DNA from: JAAYJR01 sp964563975
GTDB taxonomy: Bacteria > Bacteroidota > Bacteroidia > Bacteroidales > Prolixibacteraceae
DNA length: 8,071 nt
NCBI GenBank assembly: GCA_964563975.1
Contig: CAZLZJ010000077.1
Location: 1-8,071, forward strand
Direction of reading: 5' to 3'
Below the pieces are notes generated by a model. That model did not search any database and was not told where the DNA came from. It saw only the letters and a program-made list of their open reading frames with translations. Shown here piece after piece: positions 1 to 5,195 of the stretch. Position numbers and translations under genes: made by a program. How positions within the stretch are numbered: the stretch's first letter is position 1; each line of letters starts with the position of its first letter.

Positions 1-134
1 AAATAACTTTCAGGCATAACCATTAACGATTTCAGCTTGAAATATACTGAAATGTATATACAAAAAACCTTAAAATGTTTGATTGATGGAAATTTTTAAC
101 GAGTGATTATCAATTAGTTTTGTGTTTTTACCCG

Positions 135-171
135 CGAAGCCGGTTTTAAATTCGGCAAAAGCTCCGCTTCG
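135..171. repeat. GC-richer inverted repeat
   Basis: The arms CGAAGC (135-140) and GCTTCG (166-171) are perfect reverse complements. A second, competing pair is GCCG (139-142) with CGGC (153-156). The segment is visibly richer in G+C than the surrounding sequence. It is not followed by a T tract on either strand, so it is unlikely to be an intrinsic terminator. If the leftward promoter at 244-274 is real, this hairpin would lie in its transcript. Its function is unknown; it could also be the remnant of a dispersed repeat. Confidence 0.4.
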
Positions 172-243
172 TCAGTTACATAAAGTGCATCCTTTAACTT
201 TTTTGAAACTGAATACTTAATGGTTACATTTTATTTTCTTAAG

Positions 244-274
244 CAAAGATAAAAATGTTATCTTTCTAATCCAA
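244..274 (-). promoter_or_regulatory. Leftward Bacteroidota-type promoter candidate
   Basis: Read on the minus strand, TTG (274-272) is followed by exactly 20 nt and then TATCTTTG (251-244), which fits the Bacteroidota pattern of a TTG/TTTG -33 element, 19-21 nt, and TAnnTTTG. The -7 box is also the left arm of a perfect dyad, AAAGATA (245-251), 7 nt, TATCTTT (259-265), which could be an operator. Transcription would start near 235-240 and run left, toward a possible ATG at 23 or producing a small RNA. No coding gene inside the window supports it. Confidence 0.4.
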
Positions 275-485
275 GAAAAATTATTTTTAATAATTTCCGC
301 AAAAAATTATCTGATGTCTATAAATTGTCTACATCATACTATTGATAATAATAATTTAATTTTGCATCTTGCGCTTTGGATAGATATATTTATTCTTTCC
401 CTTTAAAAACCAAATGGTAAATTACTATTTTAAGCCATTACATCACCATTAAATTAATAAGTATATCATCCGGATAAAAGAGATT

Positions 486-514
486 CCGGCCTCATTAGCT
501 GAGGCCGGTTTTTT
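486..514 (+). terminator. Strong intrinsic terminator
   Basis: A perfect 9-bp stem, CCGGCCTCA (486-494) with TGAGGCCGG (500-508), has a 5-nt loop (TTAGC) and is followed by six T residues (509-514). The T tract is on the + strand, so it stops rightward transcription. It ends 22 nt before the start codon at 537. No coding gene ends in the preceding 485 bases, so the transcript it terminates is a long 3' untranslated region, a small RNA or the leader of the kinase gene itself. Confidence 0.85.
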
Positions 515-526
515 AAATAGTTGATT

Positions 527-531
527 AAGGA
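527..531 (+). promoter_or_regulatory. Shine-Dalgarno-like site for the PAS kinase
   Basis: AAGGA lies 5 nt upstream of the ATG at 537. It is the clearest purine-rich ribosome-binding sequence in the window, where the other starts are preceded by A/T-rich sequence, and it supports the choice of this start. Confidence 0.55.
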
Positions 532-536
532 CGCTA

Positions 537-1682
537 ATGAACAAAACACCTGATAAACAGATTCATGAAAATGAGCTGTTAAAACAGTATCAAACTAAAA
601 ATAATGACTGCTGGCAATTTGTTACAGACTGCTTTGGCGGTGAAATGTGGGAATGTGACTTAAAAAATAAAATAATTGAATTTTCCGAACACTGTCTTAA
701 GCCGGCCGGATATGGCAGGAAAAGAACCTCAAGAACAATAGAGACCTGGATGGAAATTATTCACCCTGAAGATCTTCCGAAAGTCAAAAAAAATCTGAAA
801 AAACATCTGACCGGAAAATCACCATTCTTTCAATGTGATTACCGTATTCCATCTGCAACTAAAGGTTATACCTGGCTCCACAACCGCGGTAAAGTGGTTA
901 GCTTCGAAACCGACGGCAAACCAAAAAGAATGATCGGCCTGAGTATTGATATGACTTTGCAAAAAAAGCTTGAAAAGTCTCTGAAGGTGAACCTGCAAAA
1001 AGAACGGGAATTAAATAAACTTAAATCTCAGTTCGTTTCAATGGCATCGCACGAGTTTCGTACCCCCCTGACTACTATGCTGGTAATTGCTGATACATTA
1101 CTCTCTTATCATGACCAAATGTCAAAAGAAGAGATGTGCACCAATATAAAAACTATAAGAACAAATTTACTCTTTCTGAAAAAAGTTATTGAAAAAACCT
1201 TGAGCTTTACACAATATGAATCAGGTAAACTGTCAATTTTTCCTGTTGCTGTTGAGCTGAACGAATTTATTGAGGAGGTTATCGGCAAATTGCCGGATGT
1301 TGATAAACAGAGGATTGTTTTTTATAGAAATGAAATGGCCGTGAATGTAAAAACTGACAAACAAGTATTGAATGAGGTTCTTATTAACCTGTTGTTAAAT
1401 GGTTTAAAATATTCAAAAGCTGACAAACCGGTTGAATTAGAAATTACCGATAAAGACAACTTAGTAAAAATAAAAATTATTGATAAAGGTGTCGGCATCC
1501 CCGAACAGGACAAGGATTATATATTTGATGCTTTCAGAAGAGGATCCAATGTGAAAAGCATCAGAGGTACCGGATTGGGATTAGCAATAGCAAGAGAATT
1601 CATAAGAGCTCAAGGAGGAAATATTAAGTTCAAATCTAAGGTTAATAAAGGAAGTACATTTTATATTATTCTGCCTCACTGA
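537..1682 (+). CDS. Soluble PAS-domain sensor histidine kinase
   Basis: A 381-residue histidine kinase without a signal peptide or membrane segment, so it should act in the cytoplasm. Residues about 30-140 form a PAS fold of the PAS_3 type (WMEIIHPEDL near 71-80, then the WLHNRG and IGLSIDMT segments), which would bind the unknown signal. A charged helix (about 140-165) leads to the HisKA dimerisation domain with SHEFRTP; the phospho-acceptor is His172. The HATPase domain has an N box at 279-292 (NLLLNG), a G1 box DKGVGIP from 316 and a G2 box RGTGLGLA at 343-350, so all catalytic motifs are intact. The start is supported by AAGGA at 527-531. It is an orphan: no response regulator is adjacent in the same unit, and the next genes are a separate kinase-regulator pair 215 bases or more downstream. 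It follows directly after a strong terminator, and I see no convincing promoter in the 22 bases between. The signal and target are unknown. Confidence 0.93.
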   Translation: MNKTPDKQIHENELLKQYQTKNNDCWQFVTDCFGGEMWECDLKNKIIEFSEHCLKPAGYGRKRTSRTIETWMEIIHPEDLPKVKKNLKKHLTGKSPFFQCDYRIPSATKGYTWLHNRGKVVSFETDGKPKRMIGLSIDMTLQKKLEKSLKVNLQKERELNKLKSQFVSMASHEFRTPLTTMLVIADTLLSYHDQMSKEEMCTNIKTIRTNLLFLKKVIEKTLSFTQYESGKLSIFPVAVELNEFIEEVIGKLPDVDKQRIVFYRNEMAVNVKTDKQVLNEVLINLLLNGLKYSKADKPVELEITDKDNLVKIKIIDKGVGIPEQDKDYIFDAFRRGSNVKSIRGTGLGLAIAREFIRAQGGNIKFKSKVNKGSTFYIILPH

Positions 1683-1891
1683 CTATATGTCTTTTTTATC
1701 TCCATCTGTAGTGGTTTTTACAATAGTAAACCTCCGGAGTAAGAAAAATTACGATTCCCTGCCCACCATTTAAGATATACCCTTTTTACTCCCGTGATCT
1801 CTCTGCCCTAACCTTCCTTCTTCAATATTTTTTTTAAAAAGATCTGACAATGAATATCTTTTTTGCCAAACCTTATATTACCTAAAAGGTT
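1683..1891. other. Non-coding spacer
   Basis: The sequence between the two kinase genes is pyrimidine-rich on the + strand (notably 1787-1836) and contains an 8-bp palindrome, CTCCGGAG (1732-1739). No clear intrinsic terminator follows the first kinase: the T-run at about 1691-1697 has no hairpin in front of it. No RNA gene is recognisable. Confidence 0.5.
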
Positions 1892-1899
1892 TAACTTTG
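1892..1899 (+). promoter_or_regulatory. -7 promoter box of the kinase-regulator operon
   Basis: TAACTTTG matches the Bacteroidota TAnnTTTG box and lies 12 nt before the ATG at 1912. No good TTG element is seen 19-21 nt further upstream; the nearest TTTG (1862-1865) is 26 nt away, so the -33 half is weak. The box overlaps the possible TTG start at 1897, which argues that translation begins at 1912. Expected transcription start is near 1904-1907, giving a leader of only a few bases. Confidence 0.55.
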
Positions 1900-1911
1900 G
1901 TAAAAAAAGCT

Positions 1912-2865
1912 ATGTTACTTCAAATTGCCCTTTGGCTTTCAATGCTTCTTCAGATTGGAGCTGCAATTGTTGCGGTCACCCTGATAAAAAGAACTCGCTA
2001 TAATGTCTCGTGGATCCTTATTTCCGCGGGTTTTGTCCTGATGGCCTTCAGAAGGCTGTTTGAATTTTCAACTCTCTTCTGGGATAACCAAATTATTTCA
2101 CAAGAGGCTGTTAATACCTGGTTGGGTATTTTGGTGTCATTCCTGATGCTGATAGGGCTTCTCTATATAAGACAGATATTTAACCTGCAGGATCATATTG
2201 AGGAGCTGCGGAAAGTGAGTGAAATCCGCCTGCTTGCAGCAATTATACAGGGAGAGGAAAAGGCACGGCAGACTATTGCACGTGACCTGCACGATGGGCT
2301 GGGGCCATTGCTTTCATCAATAAAAATGATAATTAGCGCTGCTGATGTTGAAATAATTGATCCGAAAAACAGAAAAATAATTGAAAAATCATGCGAGGTG
2401 GCAGATGAGGCTATCGTCACTCTGAAAGAGATATCAAACCACCTGAGTCCACATTTGCTAAAAAACTACGGACTGACAAAGGCTCTTAAAAAATACTCTG
2501 CACAACTTTTTGAAAATGGACGTGTGAAATTCAGCATGGATACCAACATTGAGGGAAAAAGATTTTTTTATGACCTGGAAATCAGTCTTTTTCGAATAAT
2601 TACAGAGCTTCTGAACAATAGTTTACAGCATGGAAAACCTAAACTTATCTCCTTGAATATTTTTGAAAAGCCGGAGTCTCTGCAGATAGAATATAATGAT
2701 GACGGAAAAGGTTTCAATCAGGATGAAATCATGCAAAAAGGAGTTTCTAAAGGCATGGGTCTTGAAAATATACGCTCAAGAATAAAATCGTTGGATGGTT
2801 GTTTTTATATTAACACTAACCCCGGTAAAGGTTTTTCAATTTATATTCAATTACCTTTAAAATGA
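1912..2865 (+). CDS. Membrane sensor histidine kinase, HisKA_3 (NarX/NreB-like) class
   Basis: A 317-residue kinase counted from the ATG at 1912. An in-frame TTG at 1897 would add five residues but lies inside the promoter box, so I prefer the ATG. Three hydrophobic segments (about 3-25, 32-50 and 67-86) form a small membrane module with no large external sensor domain. After a linker helix comes the HisKA_3 domain with the motif ARDLHDGLGPL, phospho-acceptor His127. The HATPase domain has the N-box asparagines at 235-236 (ELLNNSLQHG), a G1 motif DDGKGF from 263 and a GMGLENI motif from 281. These are the hallmarks of kinases that phosphorylate NarL/LuxR-type regulators. Such a regulator gene follows with an ATGA overlap (2862-2865), so the two are almost certainly co-translated partners. 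The stimulus is unknown; sensing within the membrane is plausible given the lack of a periplasmic domain. Confidence 0.92.
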   Translation: MLLQIALWLSMLLQIGAAIVAVTLIKRTRYNVSWILISAGFVLMAFRRLFEFSTLFWDNQIISQEAVNTWLGILVSFLMLIGLLYIRQIFNLQDHIEELRKVSEIRLLAAIIQGEEKARQTIARDLHDGLGPLLSSIKMIISAADVEIIDPKNRKIIEKSCEVADEAIVTLKEISNHLSPHLLKNYGLTKALKKYSAQLFENGRVKFSMDTNIEGKRFFYDLEISLFRIITELLNNSLQHGKPKLISLNIFEKPESLQIEYNDDGKGFNQDEIMQKGVSKGMGLENIRSRIKSLDGCFYINTNPGKGFSIYIQLPLK

Positions 2866-3512
2866 AACAATTAAAAATATACTTAGTTGATGACCATGCC
2901 TTGTTCAGAGAAGGATTGAAATTTTTACTTTCAAACCTCGACTTTGTTGAAAAAATATATGAAGCTGAAAATGGAGAAGAATTTATTTCCGGTCTGAAAA
3001 AAAATTATACTGATATAGTACTGTTAGATATTGAAATGCCTGTGATGAACGGTATCGAAGCAGCAGAATATGCACTGAAACTCTATCCGGAAATAAAAAT
3101 CATTGCCCTCTCAATGTACTCAGATGAAACCTATTATGCTAACATGATTGATGCAGGAGTAGCAGGGTTCCTCCTGAAAAATTCAAAATTCAGTGAGGTA
3201 AAAAAAGCTATTATTGATGTTTGGGAAGGGAAAGGATATTTTTCCCCTGAAATTGTACGTTCCATAGTATCAAGATTTGCAAACGAAAGAGACCAGACAT
3301 TAAAACAGGAAGTTGCAAATATAACAAATCGTGAAATTGAGATACTGCAAAGTATATGCAAGGGATTATCCAATGCGGAGATTGCAGAAAAATTGTCGAT
3401 CAGTAAAAGGACTGTAGACAAACACAGGGAAAATCTTCTGCTGAAAACACAATCTAAAAATACTGCCAATCTTGTAATTTTTGCTATAAAGTATGGATAC
3501 TTTGAGATTTAA
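2862..3512 (+). CDS. NarL/LuxR-family response regulator
   Basis: A 216-residue regulator of normal length. The receiver domain (about 4-120) has the acidic pair Asp10-Asp11, the phospho-acceptor Asp56 (DIVLLD), Ser84 in ALSMY and Lys106 in FLLKN, so all switch residues are present. A linker leads to a GerE/LuxR-type helix-turn-helix domain (about 153-214) with NREIEIL, GLSNAEIAEKLSIS and the recognition segment KRTVDKHREN. It should bind DNA as a dimer when phosphorylated by the upstream kinase, with which it overlaps by ATGA. Its targets are not shown by the sequence. The dyad at 245-265 and the promoters at 1892 and 3585 are candidates only because they are near. No sequence repeated between these promoters, beyond the promoter boxes themselves, stands out as a shared operator. 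Confidence 0.94.
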   Translation: MKQLKIYLVDDHALFREGLKFLLSNLDFVEKIYEAENGEEFISGLKKNYTDIVLLDIEMPVMNGIEAAEYALKLYPEIKIIALSMYSDETYYANMIDAGVAGFLLKNSKFSEVKKAIIDVWEGKGYFSPEIVRSIVSRFANERDQTLKQEVANITNREIEILQSICKGLSNAEIAEKLSISKRTVDKHRENLLLKTQSKNTANLVIFAIKYGYFEI

Positions 3513-3534
3513 AAATATTCAATACGTATAAAGA

Positions 3535-3556
3535 CGTAAATGTTTTTACGCTTTTT
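3535..3556 (+). terminator. Weak intrinsic terminator after the regulator gene
   Basis: The stem CGTAAA (3535-3540) / TTTACG (3545-3550) with loop TGTT is followed by C and five T residues (3552-3556). It starts 23 bases after the regulator stop codon and precedes the promoter box at 3585. The stem is short and A+T-rich, so termination may be partial. Confidence 0.5.
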
Positions 3557-3584
3557 CGCGGTTTTTATCCTCTTCACCTCCCGG

Positions 3585-3592
3585 TATCTTTG
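3585..3592 (+). promoter_or_regulatory. -7 promoter box of the three-gene NTPase/Fe-S block
   Basis: TATCTTTG is a full match to TAnnTTTG and is identical to the box in front of the antiporter. It is 11 nt from the ATG at 3604, implying a transcript leader of only about 4-8 bases. The -33 region is T-rich (3562-3566) without a clear TTG. Its position after a terminator and before the first gene of the block supports it. Confidence 0.65.
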
Positions 3593-3603
3593 TAATAAAA
3601 AAG

Positions 3604-4383
3604 ATGATAAATAGTATTTCTGTTATGCCCGGCAAAAACCGGGAAGGTATATCTGAAAAATTTAAAAGGATAGATATATTTAAAGGGGAAATAGTGGGTA
3701 TCGTCGGGCCAACCGGCAGTGGTAAAAGTGCACTGATCGAAGATATTGAGCAGTTGGCACAATCTGACACAACGACTCACAGGCAGATATTAGTCAATAA
3801 CCTGGTTCCAGATCCTGAACTTCGGTTTAATCCTAAAAAGAAACTGATCGCACAGCTTTCTCAAAATATGAATTTCTTAGCCGATATGAGTGTTAAAGAT
3901 TTTCTGAAGCTGCACCTGAAGTGCAGAGGTAAAAATCCAAACTTATATGAAAAAGTGATCTATTATGCTAACCGCCTTACCGGTGAGCCAATAAGCAAAG
4001 AGACAAACCTGACTGTGCTGAGCGGCGGACAAAGTCGCTCACTGATGGTGGCAGATGTGGCTTTTGTAAGCGATTCCCCGGTTGTGCTGATCGACGAAAT
4101 TGAAAATGCAGGAATTAAAAAACATGAAGCTATGGAGCTGCTGTCAGGAAGTGGGAAAATTATCCTTGTGGTTACTCATGATCCTATGCTTGCACTGACT
4201 ACACAACGGAGAATTGTGATGAAAAACGGGGGAATCGAAAAAATTCTGGAAACAACGGAAGAGGAGTCTGAGCTGTGCGCCGAATTGAACCAAATAGACA
4301 AAGAGCTTTTTAAAATAAGAGAAATGGTACGCTCCGGTGTTGAAATTAGTGCCGGAGCTTTTATGGTTGACAGCCTTTTCTGA
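3604..4383 (+). CDS. Soluble ABC-type ATPase (first gene of the NTPase/Fe-S block)
   Basis: A 259-residue ABC ATPase with a complete active site: Walker A GPTGSGKS (35-42), a Q-loop region near Gln84-Gln87, signature LSGGQ (139-143), Walker B VVLIDE (160-165) and the H-loop His192 in VTHD. It has no membrane segments, and no permease or binding protein is encoded nearby, so transport is doubtful; soluble ABC ATPases often work as mechanical or assembly factors. A charged, probably helical tail (about 214-245) follows the ATPase core and may bind a partner. The next two genes encode a HypB/CobW-like GTPase and an Fe-S protein, which suggests a role in handling a metal centre. This is inference: I recognise the fold but not the specific family. 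The final codons contain a terminator-like inverted repeat (4331-4362). A purely transport-related ATPase acting with a distant permease remains possible. Confidence 0.85.
   Translation: MINSISVMPGKNREGISEKFKRIDIFKGEIVGIVGPTGSGKSALIEDIEQLAQSDTTTHRQILVNNLVPDPELRFNPKKKLIAQLSQNMNFLADMSVKDFLKLHLKCRGKNPNLYEKVIYYANRLTGEPISKETNLTVLSGGQSRSLMVADVAFVSDSPVVLIDEIENAGIKKHEAMELLSGSGKIILVVTHDPMLALTTQRRIVMKNGGIEKILETTEEESELCAELNQIDKELFKIREMVRSGVEISAGAFMVDSLF
4331..4362 (+). terminator. Terminator-like hairpin inside the end of the ATPase gene
   Basis: GCTCCGG (4331-4337) and CCGGAGC (4352-4358) form a perfect 7-bp GC-rich stem with a 14-nt loop, followed by TTTT. It lies within coding sequence, ending 18 bases before the stop codon at 4381. 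The T tract is short, so at most partial termination is expected. It could lower expression of the two downstream genes relative to the ATPase or stabilise a processed 3' end. It may also be a coincidence of codon use. Confidence 0.35.
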
Positions 4384-4475
4384 ACCTGTTGGCTTTACTG
4401 ATCTGCTTCACTCTTTTATCCAACACCGAAAGTTAAAGCTGGCAATATATTCAAATTGCTCAAAAAATTATCATA
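4384..4475. other. 92-base spacer inside the block
   Basis: This is the largest gap within the three-gene block. No TAnnTTTG box and no Shine-Dalgarno sequence is visible before the ATG at 4476; the start is preceded by A/T-rich sequence. A 6-bp inverted repeat, TGTTGG (4387-4392) / CCAACA (4420-4425), spans a 27-nt loop and is of doubtful meaning. A + strand frame crossing the gap overlaps both neighbouring genes and looks like a shadow. Confidence 0.4.
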
Positions 4476-5177
4476 ATGAAAATTATAATAGTAGCAGGAA
4501 CTCCCGGATCAGGAAAAACGGCTGTTCTGCTCAATACTGTGAGGCATCTGCAAGCACAATCGAAAAAAGTGTCTGTTGTAAAAATAGACTGCCTCTATAC
4601 AGAAGACCATTTAAGATTTAGCAAAACCGGTATACCTACCTTACTCGGGTTGGCAAAAGATATGTGCCCTGATCATTTTACTATCTATAACCTGGGAGAA
4701 ATGATAGAATTTGCTGATAAAAACTGTTCTGACATTTTAATTGTAGAAACAGCAGGACTGTGCCATCGATGTGCACCATATACCAAAGGCAGCTTAGGAG
4801 TGTGTGTGATAGATGCTACCACCGGCCCCAACACTCCCTTAAAGGTGGGACCGTTTCTCAGCACTGCTGATATTGTGGCAATTACCAAGGGAGATATTAT
4901 CTCACAAGCCGAAAGAGAAATTTTCAGAGAAAGAGTGTTAGAGATGAATCCTGACTGCAGAATAATAGAAACAAATGGGCTAACCGGCAAAGGTTCGGCA
5001 GAACTGGCTTCCTGCTTTTGCAGAGATCTCTCATTTGACTATCCAAATGAGGAGCTCAGACATAACGCCCCTTTCTCTATTTGCACCCTCTGTGTGGGCG
5101 AAAAAAGGATCAACAAGAAATATCACAAAGGGCTGCTTCGCCATATTGACGGAGTGGAAGAGTATATTGGCGAATGA
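4476..5177 (+). CDS. Cysteine-rich HypB/CobW-like P-loop GTPase
   Basis: A 233-residue P-loop protein of the G3E (HypB/UreG/CobW) type, whose members insert nickel, cobalt or other metals into enzymes at the cost of GTP. Walker A is GTPGSGKT (8-15). The segment IVETAGLCHRCAPY (from 89) resembles the ENxGNLxCP region of HypB, where Cys-His binds metal. The guanine-recognition motif appears as TKGD (137-140) in place of NKxD. Eleven cysteines are present, including Cys96-His97-x-Cys99 and a C-terminal CxxC (203-206), enough for a metal or Fe-S site. No membrane segment or signal peptide is present, so it should be cytosolic. It sits 18 bases upstream of the Fe-S protein gene and 92 bases after the ABC ATPase gene. 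No hydrogenase or urease genes are in the window, so it is probably not hypB or ureG itself. Target and metal are unknown; Fe-S or corrinoid protein maturation is a reasonable guess. Confidence 0.82.
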   Translation: MKIIIVAGTPGSGKTAVLLNTVRHLQAQSKKVSVVKIDCLYTEDHLRFSKTGIPTLLGLAKDMCPDHFTIYNLGEMIEFADKNCSDILIVETAGLCHRCAPYTKGSLGVCVIDATTGPNTPLKVGPFLSTADIVAITKGDIISQAEREIFRERVLEMNPDCRIIETNGLTGKGSAELASCFCRDLSFDYPNEELRHNAPFSICTLCVGEKRINKKYHKGLLRHIDGVEEYIGE

Positions 5178-5195
5178 TCATAAATTTACTTTCAA

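Larger units (their letters stand above)
1..485. other. A+T-rich region without a supportable protein gene
   Basis: No open frame longer than about 32 codons with a plausible start is visible on either strand. The longest ATG-initiated one on the + strand is 30 codons (314-406) and has no ribosome-binding sequence. The stretch contains a leftward promoter-like signal (244-274) overlapping a dyad, an inverted repeat (135-171), and two isolated + strand TAnnTTTG boxes (115-122 and 357-364) that lack a -33 partner at normal spacing and may be chance. A leftward ATG at 23 opens a frame that leaves the window after 7 codons; it could be the start of a gene outside, but this is too short to call. 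Confidence 0.6.

Noticed and set aside
115..122. + strand TAGTTTTG promoter-like box
   Set aside because: No TTG within 19-21 nt upstream and no gene downstream. Such boxes are expected by chance in a region this rich in A+T.
135..171. Possible tRNA T-arm (GGTTTTAAATTC)
   Set aside because: The loop lacks the TTC at its start, and no acceptor stem, anticodon arm or D-arm can be assembled around it.
314..406. 30-codon + strand open frame with a hydrophobic C-terminal half
   Set aside because: No ribosome-binding sequence and no promoter at a useful distance; in sequence this rich in A+T a frame of this length is expected by chance.
19..452. 8-mer ACCATTAA at 19-26 and 445-452, with its complement TTAATGGT at 217-224
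   Set aside because: Short and A+T-rich, with irregular spacing and no longer shared sequence around the copies; chance is the simpler explanation.
3134..3469. 111-codon minus-strand open frame
   Set aside because: Antisense to the response regulator, which has full family motifs.
3546..3780. Two minus-strand open frames over the start of the ABC ATPase gene
   Set aside because: They cover the promoter and Walker A region of a clear gene and have no recognisable features.
4337..4621. 94-codon + strand open frame bridging the ATPase and GTPase genes
   Set aside because: It overlaps the end of one motif-bearing gene and the P-loop region of the other in a different frame. The translation has no domain and low-complexity Asn/Ser/Lys composition.
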